DNA of 64,000 nt from Hybos culiciformis. Lineage: Eukaryota > Arthropoda > Insecta > Diptera > Hybotidae. The translations under genes were made by a program, and so were the position numbers. Positions 40,284-50,153 of this stretch are shown piece after piece (positions within the stretch are counted from its first letter, which is position 1; every line of letters begins with the position of its first letter). The notes under the pieces are model-generated. The model did no database searches. It was not told where the DNA came from and saw nothing but the letters and a program-made list of their open reading frames with translations. The stretch is taken from NCBI GenBank assembly GCA_964007475.1, contig OZ023273.1:36206436-36270435 (forward strand), read 5' to 3'.

Positions 40284-42864
40284 GTAATTAAAAAATTAAA
40301 ATGAAGTGTTTTTCATGTAGTGAGAATTTTTTAGAAGCTAATGAATTTTTTTCGCATCTTCGCAAGTCGCATGTTCTGCCAAATAGCCAATTCAAATGCG
40401 GTATAACTAATTGCGGCCAAACATTTTCTAATTTTTGGAGATTTAAACGACATTTTAACCGGTCCCATTCTTTTGTTTTTTCGAAATCTTCCGAAAAACA
40501 AATAATAGGAGCCGAAGACAAAAATGATAATGGTTCTTTGGATCTTGTCAATCCAGCTAACATTGAACTGCTTCAAAACTGCAACCAGAGTTCAGATTAT
40601 TTATTTAAAATCAAAAAAACACCACAAAATCTAGAAAGCAGTAATTCTTTAAATTTTGATACATTGGAACATCAGGAGGTCAATAACGCAATCAGATCAG
40701 AAAAAATTCCGTTCCATTGGGATCAGAGATTAGAAGAAATACATAAATTTGCTGCTAAATTTTTACTAACTCTGCACAACCATAACAATTTTTCTCGAAA
40801 GGACATTCTTATAATTCAAAACGATATTTTAAATTTAATCGTTAAACCAATTTTGTCTTGTATAGAATCATTTTCCAGCCAGTTTGATTTTTCTAATAAT
40901 TCAAATTTTCTTGACGATGTTCATAGCTTGATTAACTGTCTAAAGAACCCATTTAAAGTATGTTCTTCAGAATATTTATTGTATAAATGGTTAAAAAATA
41001 ATGGATATTCACAAGACCTGAATGAATTTGAAATCGATAATTCTATTGGTATTGTAAACAATAGTTACAGTGAGATAAAGAAAAAAGCAGTAATATTGCC
41101 ATTAGAATTTCAGATAAGGAAATCGTTCGAACGAGATAATGTTCTTAAAGAGACCCTTCAATATATACAAGAGCTAGAGGAAAATAAAAATAGCTTTGAA
41201 AATTTCGTTCAGGGAACTCTTTGGGCGCAGAAAAAAGAAATGTATCCAAACAAAACACTTGTTCCATATATTCTTTACGAGGATGAGCTGGAAATTAATA
41301 ACCCTCTTGGATCTCATGCAACAGTACATTCTATAGCCAACATCTATTATTCTTTTCCTTGTAGGAAAAACCAATTTAAGTTAGACGAAATTTATCTTGC
41401 CGCTGTTATCAAGGTGACAGATATTAAGGAATATGGCTTTAATAAATGCTTAGATGGTTTGGTTAAGCAAATAAGTGACATTGAAGTAAATGGAATATTA
41501 ATTAAAGATGGTGAAAAAGAAAGAAAAGTTCACTTTATTCTGGGATTGATTGCTGGTGATAATTTGAGTATAAATTCTCTTCTTGGATGTACCTCGTCTT
41601 TTTCCTCTAACTCATTTTGCAGAATGTGTAAATGTAAAAAACAAGAATGTCATGCTCTTTGTACAGAAAAAAGGGAACAGTTGAGAACGGTAAACAATTA
41701 TGAAGAAGATTTATTAAGCGAAAACCCAACCGACACAGGAATTGTTTATCGTTCTATTCTGAATAACATTCCTTCGTTTCATGTTATGGATAACTTCTAT
41801 GTTGATGTTATGCATGATATATTTGAAGGAGTTTGTCATTATGATTTGTGTCATATTTTATTATACTTGACGGCAACAAAAAAATACTTTTCTTTGGAAT
41901 GTTTAAATGATAGAAAATCTTTATTTGATTATGGTACATTAGAATCAGGCAATAAATCTCCTCCGATCAAGGTTAACAACTTGAAAAAAAAACACTTAAA
42001 AATGTCAGCTAGAGAAATGATGACTTTTATAACTTATTTACCTTTGATGGTAGGCGATTTTATCCCTGAAAACGACGAAGTATGGCAATTTACTCTTAAT
42101 TTAATTGAAATTATTGATATATTACTATGTTTCAAGATGAATCTTGCTGACATTGAAAATTTAAGAACTAAAATAACAAATCATAATTCCGATTACATTC
42201 GATTATTCAACGATAATTTAAAGCCGAAGCATCACAATTTAATTCACTACGCCACTGTTATTGAACGAGTAGGACCATTAAGAAATATATGGTGTTTTCT
42301 TTTTGAAGCTAAACATAAACAGTTTAAAATATATTCCCACTGCATTACCTCAAGGAGAAATATAACTCTCACACTCGCAAAAAAATATCAGTTAAAATTT
42401 GCTAATTACATCTTAAATGGAAATCAATTTCAAAATATGAAAAATGAATTAAATAAAGTAACAGAAAGTATGAAGTTTAAACATATAATTGTACAAAAAC
42501 TATCAAATTCCGAATTTAACGATCTAATTTTTTATGATCAAATAGTTTATCAATCAAATCTTTATAAAAGAGGTTTTTATGTTTGCAAATTAGATAAACA
42601 TATTAAAATTTTTGAAATTCTCGAAATCGTAGAGGTTCCTTCTGGGGAGTTAATTTTATTTTGTCAGCAAATTCGAGAACCTGAGTACCTCAGACACTTT
42701 TGCAGCTATAAAATTAATGTTAATAATTATGGAGAGTTCGTTTTAATCAATTTTAATGAATTGCTAGGTCCACCAATAACCGTAAATACAACTGCAACTG
42801 GTCAATCAATGATTCGTCTCAAAAAATTTTTTCAATTATCTTTATGACTTTATTTTACTTGTAG
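40284..42864 (+). other. candidate alternative intron enclosing the transposase ORF
   Basis: A splice donor CAG/GTAATT lies at 40283/40284, 17 bp before the transposase ATG. An acceptor with a pyrimidine-rich tract (CTTTATTTTACTTGTAG) ends at 42864, 17 bp after the transposase stop codon and 28 bp before the ATG of the second gene. Removing 40284-42864 would delete exactly the transposase and join the leader to the second gene. A stronger alternative donor is GTGAGT at 40178. This is the arrangement by which En/Spm makes tnpA and tnpD from one transcript. Splicing itself is predicted, not shown. Confidence 0.5.
40301..42847 (+). CDS. CACTA-like transposase, 848 aa
   Basis: This DDE-type transposase would act in the nucleus, cutting and pasting the surrounding element. 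Two C2H2 zinc fingers open the protein: C3-C6-H19-H24 and C33-C38-H51-H56. A central block shows YEDELEINNPLGS (D328), then AGDNLSINSLLG (D420) followed by a Cys cluster C440-x2-C443-x-C445-x4-C450-x3-C454. The hallmark DVMHDIFEGV (D502-E509) comes next, then FEAKH (E669). D328/D420 and E669 are my best guesses for catalytic residues. The order and spacing resemble the animal relatives of plant TNPD, whose equivalent motif is DxMH. The frame is a single exon with no stop or frameshift. The ATG is the first in frame after the leader. Base composition is much less A+T rich than the flanks. It lies 45 bp upstream of the second gene on the same strand. Confidence 0.9.
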   Translation: MKCFSCSENFLEANEFFSHLRKSHVLPNSQFKCGITNCGQTFSNFWRFKRHFNRSHSFVFSKSSEKQIIGAEDKNDNGSLDLVNPANIELLQNCNQSSDYLFKIKKTPQNLESSNSLNFDTLEHQEVNNAIRSEKIPFHWDQRLEEIHKFAAKFLLTLHNHNNFSRKDILIIQNDILNLIVKPILSCIESFSSQFDFSNNSNFLDDVHSLINCLKNPFKVCSSEYLLYKWLKNNGYSQDLNEFEIDNSIGIVNNSYSEIKKKAVILPLEFQIRKSFERDNVLKETLQYIQELEENKNSFENFVQGTLWAQKKEMYPNKTLVPYILYEDELEINNPLGSHATVHSIANIYYSFPCRKNQFKLDEIYLAAVIKVTDIKEYGFNKCLDGLVKQISDIEVNGILIKDGEKERKVHFILGLIAGDNLSINSLLGCTSSFSSNSFCRMCKCKKQECHALCTEKREQLRTVNNYEEDLLSENPTDTGIVYRSILNNIPSFHVMDNFYVDVMHDIFEGVCHYDLCHILLYLTATKKYFSLECLNDRKSLFDYGTLESGNKSPPIKVNNLKKKHLKMSAREMMTFITYLPLMVGDFIPENDEVWQFTLNLIEIIDILLCFKMNLADIENLRTKITNHNSDYIRLFNDNLKPKHHNLIHYATVIERVGPLRNIWCFLFEAKHKQFKIYSHCITSRRNITLTLAKKYQLKFANYILNGNQFQNMKNELNKVTESMKFKHIIVQKLSNSEFNDLIFYDQIVYQSNLYKRGFYVCKLDKHIKIFEILEIVEVPSGELILFCQQIREPEYLRHFCSYKINVNNYGEFVLINFNELLGPPITVNTTATGQSMIRLKKFFQLSL

Positions 42865-42892
42865 CAATCTAAGTAATTTTGGAAGCTTTATA

Positions 42893-45183
42893 ATGGAAAT
42901 GAACAAACCACAAGAAGAAATTTCGTCTTTGCAAGGAGAAACACTATCTGACATGTCAGAAATGTTAAGTTTTACTGACGACCCGGAACTGAAAAATTTG
43001 CTTGAATCATGGCAGCTCTCTCACATGTACATGCACTTCTTGCGTAAGTATTTTTAATTCATTATTTAAGTTTTCACATCATAAATGGAAAACGAGACAG
43101 TTTTTTTTGTACTTTTCAGGAATGGAAATACATTAATTTTCGTCAGTCTGTTAAAGATTTATATTAGCTTGTAGTTCTATATGTACTATACGTATTTTGA
43201 TTTTTTCCTCTTAGCGTAAACAAAAAAATGTTCACCTTATTTATAATGAAATAGTGTTCGTTTTCTATTTAAAATTTTTTAATTAAATACATTTTTTCAG
43301 TGAATGATTATAACGTTGAAATATTGAAAATTGTCAAAAGACACCACATCCGGGACATGTTTTTAGGACATAGCTTATCAGTCTTAATCAAGTTTGAACA
43401 TCATTTGGAGATTTGGCGAGATTCCATTGGGTTCCCTCTACAAACTTATCATATGGAAACAAATTATACTAATAATAAAGCTTCGATAAGTCATTTTGAT
43501 AACTCTGGGCCATCAACTCCAACATCAGAACATAATTTTGAATTTCCAACTTCGTCTATTAAGCTATCACAAATCATAGATTCAACACCAAAATTGATCT
43601 CCATAGTGGAGTATTATCGTCAACATAGAGATTTGAAGTCAGGCCAACGTAATTTATTGATAGATAGCATTGCCAATTATTTCAGTGAAAAAAATCTTCA
43701 TTTGACACTTTCAGCATCTTATTCCCTTGAAAAAGAAATTATAAACAGATTTCCTTCAGAAAAAATTGAATTTTATCGAACTGGTACCAGAGGAAAGCTT
43801 TATTACAAATATAATAACCTAGCCAGAAAGCATAGATCCCAATTTGGAAAACAAAAATTTGTTACTTCTGAAATATGTGACGATAATGAAAAAATTGATT
43901 ATACAGGTAGATTTGTTGATAAATAATTTTTTTTCAGTTTCAATTTTACTACTTAAGGTTTTTTGTTTTAGAACAAGTGGATAATATAGATATCCAATTT
44001 TTAACAGATTCTCTTAAGACTGATAATTTAACAGACGAAGAATTCAAAAGAATTTGGTTGTCATGTGCCAAATATCGTATGGAGGACATTAAGTCTCTAT
44101 CAACTGACATCTTATTTGATAAGTGGCCACAATACAAACGTCCAACAGGATATAAATTGATTCAATTGGACTTTGACTTCTTTTTTAGTGAATGTAATCC
44201 AGTAGATTCAAATTTATGGTTGACAACATTGGAACAGGTTTTCAATTATTTGATCAAGACAAACAAAATTAAAGAAAAACTTATTAAAGAAACTGTTATT
44301 AAAATGATGGAAAAGCAAAATTTAACATCTGGTAAGTTGAGCTAAAAGTTCTGAAAATTAGACTTATAAAATAATGTATTTGGAGCCAAAAATAAAATTA
44401 AGTTTTATGTTCTTTTTGGGTTATAAAATTAAATTCAATTTTAAGTTTTATTTTTTTGATGTAAAATTAAAAAGAAATGCAGTTTTATTAGAAACTAAAT
44501 ACAAATATCTAAAAACTTTTGAAATATTTTCAAAAATTATAGTACTAAAGTAAAGAAAATTTTTTAATTCAAAATATAAATAAAACAATTAAAATTTGCT
44601 CAAAAAATTTAAATAAATTAAACCTTAAACAATTAGTTTTAATAAAAGATTCATTTTTAATAAGTAATTTTTTAATTTTTTATTAAAATAAATTTTTCTT
44701 TACATAGATCAAAAAATCGCAACATTTCTATGGAGTTTCCACGGTGCCCTACCTCCAACAGCAAAAACTGTAAAAAAGGATGAAAACGGGAAAAAAATTA
44801 ATATTAAACATACAATCCTTGATTCCCAAGAATCATTCATCTTCATAAGAAATACTGCTGCAGAGCTCGAAGAACGCATCAGATTTTTACGGGAGAAGGG
44901 CAATAACATTCAACCTCACATTATGGCTGTCGGAAGTGATATAATGTCAATCACCGAAATATTATTTTATTTTGATTCCATTAGATACAAAACTAATTCC
45001 TTCGTTGAAGCTGTTACTATTTGTTTTAAAACATTTTACTTATTTAGTTTAAAATATCCTACTGCTGGCACTAATTTTTGGTGTTTTATTCAGAAATTTT
45101 TGTTTAAAATGAAAGGAGGAAAACCTTCCTCCAATGTGGAAATTTTAATTTCGGAAATTGAAACAATTGTATCAATGAATTAA
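42893..45183 (+). CDS. second transposon gene, SAM-like accessory protein, four exons, 530 aa
   Basis: Exons are 42893-43043, 43301-43906, 43972-44331 and 44708-45183. All have GT..AG borders (GTAAGT, GTAGAT, GTAAGT donors) and all introns are phase 1, giving one 530-codon frame plus stop. Residues about 29-85 (FTDDPELKNLLESWQL.. to ..EHHLEIWRDSIG) look like a SAM-type helical domain, a protein-interaction fold. This domain is split by intron 1. A middle block around KLSQIID..VEYYRQHRDL..GTRGKLYYKYNNLARKH resembles a conserved block seen in many uncharacterised insect proteins. The C-terminal part (exon 4) I do not recognise. By position and company it is the counterpart of the TNPA-type accessory factor that binds subterminal repeats. 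That role is inference. It could also be a captured host gene. Confidence 0.85.
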
Positions 45184-45247
45184 TAAAAAGTTATACTATG
45201 TATAGAATATTTTGTTTTTCATTAAATTATAACTACTGATTATTCTA

Positions 45248-45253
45248 AATAAA
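45248..45253 (+). terminator. polyadenylation signal AATAAA of the transposon
   Basis: AATAAA lies 65 bp after the stop of the second gene. Another AATAAA overlaps the stop itself (45182-45187). The transposase ORF has no clear signal of its own before the second gene, consistent with a shared 3' end. Confidence 0.5.
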
Positions 45254-45447
45254 CTTTTAACTTGATTTCTTTCTAGACAAGTTTTCGTCTTTTTAACTAA
45301 AACATCAAAATTTTTCTATGGACAATTTATCAAGAATTGAGATTTATGGGAATCGCATTAAAGTTTGGTTTTTGACAACAGTTGGCCTAACTAAATATCT
45401 TCCTATTTGCAGAAGTATTTAAGTTCAATTAATATTTTATTTTTTTT

Positions 45448-45566
45448 CACCCGCAGTGGAATTTTGTATTAGTGTAATGAAAGTATTACTTTCCTTATAA
45501 AAACCAAGTGTAATTTTTATAAGGAAAGTAATATTTTCACTGCATTAACACAAATTTCCCTGGGTG
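45448..45566. mobile_element. 119-bp foldback MITE nested in the CACTA-like element
   Basis: The segment is almost entirely an inverted repeat. It starts CACCCGCAG and ends CTGGGTG. Long inner arms read TATTACTTTCCTTATAAAAA and its complement TTTTTATAAGGAAAGTAATA around a 10-bp loop. It would form a strong hairpin in the 3' non-coding part of the host transposon. No target duplication is evident. It may be a nested insertion or a regulatory hairpin of the element itself. Confidence 0.8.
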
Positions 45567-45648
45567 CAAGAAAATAATTCATTAATTGGACGCAAATATT
45601 TTCGCTAAGTAAAAGAAAAAAATGCATTCAAACAATGTTCGATTACAT

Positions 45649-45985
45649 TGAAATAAAGAAACATTTCTTATATACTGCGTCGTCTCAATGAAATCTTTCA
45701 CTGAATGAAAGAAAAGCTTTCCCTCTTCCAACGTAAGTTGTTCATTGAATCAAAGATAAATTACATTCTGATAAAGGCAGAATCTGTGTGCTTGACGAAC
45801 TATAAACGTTGAAATAAAGAAAAAATTCGAATATACTACGCAAATGCTTTAGTCGTCTCAATGAAATCCTTCACTGAATGAAAGAAAAGCTTTCCTTCTT
45901 CCAACGAAAGTTGTTCATTGAATCAAAGATAAATTTCATTCTGACAAGGGAAACAGATTCTGTGTTATGACCATTTATAAACGTT
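45649..45985. repeat. tandem duplication, 161- and 176-bp units, in the transposon 3' region
   Basis: Unit 1 (45649-45809) and unit 2 (45810-45985) both run TGAAATAAAGAAA, then CGTCTCAATGAAATC, CACTGAATGAAAGAAAAGCT, GTTGTTCATTGAATCAAAGA and TATAAACG. Unit 2 carries an extra AAATGCTTTAG stretch. Divergence is several percent, so it is older than the element's present insertion. Confidence 0.88.
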
Positions 45986-46159
45986 GTTTCAAAAATCTAT
46001 TGTTTTAATATAACGCATCATTGACGAATATTAATATTACGCAACTACGCAAACCTTTACGTTGGATTAACGTATTTCAACGCAAGATTGCGTCGGAGCT
46101 TTTTTTTCGTAGCATCAATGTAATTTTTCATTGTCTGAACTACAGTTTTTATTTCAGTG
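45986..46159 (+). repeat. 3' terminus and subterminal repeats of the CACTA-like element
   Basis: It contains AACGCA, ACGCAA (twice), TTTACGTTGGATTAACGT and CAACGCAAGATTGCGT, in mirror arrangement to the 5' end. Read inward on the minus strand, a block GAAAAAAAAGCTCCG then GCGTTGAAA and CAACGTAAA lines up with the extreme 5' end, but displaced inward by about 50 bp. The right terminus therefore has about 50 bp more than the left before the shared subterminal block. Confidence 0.8.
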
Positions 46160-46163
46160 TATA

Positions 46164-49100
46164 ACAATTATGCATACATGCAGAGTTTTCATTCATAAAA
46201 AAAGTTTTTAAAGAATTTTCTACTGTATTTAGAAATAATTTTTAACTAAGTCTAGAAAGTAGTATTTAATTGTGGAGAAATTTTTAATACATTTTTATCA
46301 GTAATGCCGACTTTAATGTTTGAAATTAAAAAATAAAGTTAATATACTTATTTATAAAACTTATTATAATTCAAAATATAATTAAGAAAATGTTTTAAAT
46401 TTTATATTAAATGTTTTAGATAATGATTTAAATAAATAAATAGCTAACTAAATTAAGATGTAAAATAATTTATATAGTTAATGTTAAAATTTTGATAGGA
46501 CAAATAAAAATATTATCCGCTGCACATCTATCGTACAATGAAATTATTAATGAAGAGAATTCGCTTAAACATGAAATCGAAAGAGCTCTATTTCTGTTTT
46601 ATCGAATTTTGTAAAGCTTCAAAGAGAACTTAGCAACGCAACCAAAGTATAAATTAATATTATAGAAGAAACAGTTGTCTAAACCCTTCTTTTTTCTAAC
46701 ATAATTATTTACTTGAAATATAGTTCGGTGTACTATGTTACCACATTAAAACAAGATAAGACATCATAAAAAGTACTTTTCTATATTACAAATCAAAATG
46801 GAGCTTATATAGAATATGACAATATTCTTGTAATTTAAAATCAATAAATTGCAATAATATTCTCCATGAAGATATATACCGACCACATAACTTCCTATAA
46901 GCAAAAATACCCAAGAAATTTTAAATAGGTATATAATGAATAAATTTCAGTTTGACCACATAACTACATTTAAAAACTATTTGTGCAGATAATGGTTGGG
47001 AAAAATTTCTTTATCAAAGTTTTCATTACATATCATAAAATTCTTAAAATCATAAAGACTTCTATATTAAAAATATAGATTAGGTATATCGTCATTTAAA
47101 ATGGATACATTGTAGATATTTATATCTACAATGTTTAACAAGTATAATTTGCAACAAAAAATAAAGATTATATGCATTAAAATATTCCAAATCATAAACT
47201 TAGGTAGATAAACATAGGTAGATATCGCAAATACAAAAATAAAAGAATGAAAAATAGCTATAATTAAAAATGTCAAAGTATATATTTAGAACCGCGCCAG
47301 TTCCTATTAAATATTTTAGTATTTTAGAAGCATAAAATATTTTTATGATCAATATTATTGTGTTTGTCTACTAATTTTCATCAGGACTATATTTAACTAA
47401 AAACATTGTCAGAAGATAAATGCAAAAATTTATTTTTTGTTTATTGTGTTCTTTATTGAATTAACGAAAATTATGCTATTTATTACCAAATTTAAAAAGA
47501 AAATCCAATGATTTCTTTTTACATTTAAAAAAAATTATTTAAAGCAATAGTTTTTATAAACTTCTTAAGTTGGAAGTTAAACGAAATTTATTGAAACCAC
47601 ATAGAGATATAAATTTCTAATATCCTTATCATAAAAATTAAATCATCGAAATAAATAAATATATATGATAGCTATATTAATATAATTTATAAAAATTTTC
47701 GTCTTGAAAATTTTCATAATATTCTAAAATATGTTAATTTAAGAACTTTCTGAGAAAAGACCAACAAAAAAAACCAATATTAAATATTTTTTTCGTTTTC
47801 AATTTAGATACCAAATATTTTTCACACTTTTTACACAAATACCAAAAATATATCAAATAAATTCTAAAGCAAAAAAAAAAAAACTTTGAATTTATTTCCT
47901 TAATTTAATTCTCTTTCTTTTCTTTATTTCACTTATACGATTACCCTTAGATATATCAAAGAAAAAAAAAGGAGAAATGTCAATCGCTTTCAATTGAAGC
48001 TCTGTGGGTGTTTTTGTGTAAATTATCAAATTAAAAGATATCAAATACTTGATTATTTATTTTCTCAGGAAATGTCAATAATCTTTCGAGGACTTTATAA
48101 TATTGTTTGTTATCTATAAGAAAAGAGTATTAGTACAACTTAAATAAATATCACAAGAAAAAAAGGAAATCAGAATTTTCTAAACTGCTTACATCACAAA
48201 GCCAAAACATCAAATTCATTACATTCACATTCACATAACTCATGCAACATTTTTTTTTTATAATGGAACAAATTATAATTGAATGTATTTTTGGCATGCT
48301 GAAAATTGTTTGGGAAGTTTTTCTTATCACTGGAAGAAGGTTACAAACAATTATTTTTTTTAATCTATTCATTCTGACTTTCTTTAGATTGTTAAAAATT
48401 TACACGCATATTGAGGCACATTACATCATTTAGGTTTGGAGTAAAAAAAAAATGTTTGTTTTTACAGTTCACTCTTTAAAATTGAATTCATAAAGTTGTT
48501 AATTGTTATTATTTATACGGTCGCTGATTCTTCCTATCAGAAACATAATTAACAGGATCAATGTTGTGCCAAATAAGTTTCTAAAAACCATTTTGTATAT
48601 TTCACAGATATTTTTACAATTTTGATTTTTTCATATATATTGAATTACTTAAAATTTATTTTTAGTCATACATATTATACAATTGTAGCAATTAAAACAT
48701 TGTTACGAAATTAATAGAAATTTTTTTTTTATTTTCTTTCTAGTTTGTTTTTGAAACAACCGAATTTTAGTTATTTCTATTTAGTTTTAAAATCTGTTAT
48801 TTTTTATTAACATTTCAGCTAGGATGAAAAACTCCACACTGTCATGTTTGAAAATTCTTCAAATCATTCCATCAACAACAAAAAAAACCAAATGCTAACG
48901 TATACTCAATATTGAGAAATAATTCTTGTTTATGATCTTACTAAACATTTACGGTTAAAATAATGTTAAATTTAAAATTATTAATTAGGTAGTAAGTAAT
49001 ATATTGAAAAACTTTACAAAAGATTGCGGTTATTTAAAGGCAGCTGTGGTTCATGTACTAAAAAAATATAAAAAAAAAAAACAAACTTTTTCTTTTAATT

Positions 49101-49743
49101 TATTACTTTCCATTAAGTTTAATTTTCCATTTTATCGTCTGGATTCTTTTGAATAATAAATCAAGAATTTTTCTACCACAAAAATTAAATTTTATCGTAC
49201 CTAGAAGTACACATATATTTTGGTTGTTTTGTTAACATGGTTTTCCATATCATATACAGAATTATACATAATGTTACATGTTATATGTATGCACAAATAT
49301 GTGTTGTACTATATATAATGTTCTATATTATAAATAATATTATAAAATAAAAATATACACAATTGTACTTACATTATATATACCATATATACAGAAGAAA
49401 TGTTTGCTTTTTTTATGCCTTTCCAACTAAACTTAAAATAAGACATCACGTATAATACTGAAAATATGGGTTAAGGTTCATGTAGGTTAAGTACATATGC
49501 TTAAATCTTTAACATTTCATAATTTTATTGAATTTAAAAATACTATAATATAAAATTATATTTTTACCGGAATAGCAGATTGTATTTGCAAATAATAATT
49601 GTTTTTTGTTTTGAGTGTGAAAAATAATGATTAGGTGTTTAGTTTTTAAATTTTTTTTGCCTCTTTTTAAAAAATATTATAAGTACACAAAAGTTTAGAT
49701 GAATATTCATGTTGACTATATAGTTTATTTATATGAGCTTTAT
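46164..49743. other. gene-free stretch
   Basis: No gene was recognised. A perfect 13-bp hairpin ACATTGTAGATAT/ATATCTACAATGT with a 2-nt loop sits at 47107-47134. Otherwise A+T-rich sequence with chance frames. Confidence 0.5.
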
Positions 49744-50153
49744 ACCTTGTTCGCACTTCAACATTTTTCCGGATATTTCGGTTTTTCCGGAAACTTTGTG
49801 GATATTATCATACAAAAATTTTTTCCGGATATTTTAATTTCCAGTTCTTTTTTCCACTTAGCTAGTTCCTTTTAGCTACTTTTTGCTGGTTTTGGTACGG
49901 TTGGCACCGTTTATTTTGTGTCAAAATGTCAAAAAAATGGAAACCAAAAAAAAAAAGTGAAAATAATTTTAAAATTATTTTTGAAAATTCATAATAAAAT
50001 TTTTTTTTTTTAAATAACAGAAAGTTGTTTGCTTTTTTTATTTATGTTTTTTTCTAGAATTGTCAAATTTTTTCCATTTCTCAAGTGCGGTAGTTTCAGA
50101 AAGTGGAAATTTCCACTTATTTATCCGGATAAATGTTGAAGTGCGAACAAGGT
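49744..50153. mobile_element. TIR element, 410 bp
   Basis: The termini are inverted repeats starting ACCTTGTTCGCACTTCAAC, perfect for 23 bp, then continuing imperfectly through TCCGGATA palindromes. The interior repeats TTTCCGGA/TCCACTT words and has no open frame. The target duplication is unclear (TTAT versus GTTAT near the ends), so the superfamily is left open. Confidence 0.87.

Larger units (their letters stand above)
39445..46159 (+). mobile_element. CACTA-like (CMC/EnSpm-type) autonomous transposon, 6715 bp
   Basis: The element starts CACTGAAAAAAAA and ends TTTTTATTTCAGTG, so its termini are short inverted repeats of the CACTG class. It is flanked on both sides by TATA (39441-39444, 46160-46163), compatible with a TA or TATA target duplication. 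Inside are dense AACGCA/TGCGTT subterminal repeats at both ends, an intact 848-aa transposase, and a second intron-containing gene on the same strand. Both frames are open without visible damage. That, with the preserved duplication, suggests a young, possibly active copy. The DVMHD..EG motif and GDN..SLLG block match what I know of animal CACTA-like transposases. Assignment to EnSpm rather than Chapaev within CMC is open. Confidence 0.9.

Noticed and set aside
40288..40576. Two minus-strand open frames (91 and 81 codons) antisense to the transposase N-terminus
   Set aside because: They overlap a strongly supported coding frame on the plus strand and show no family features.
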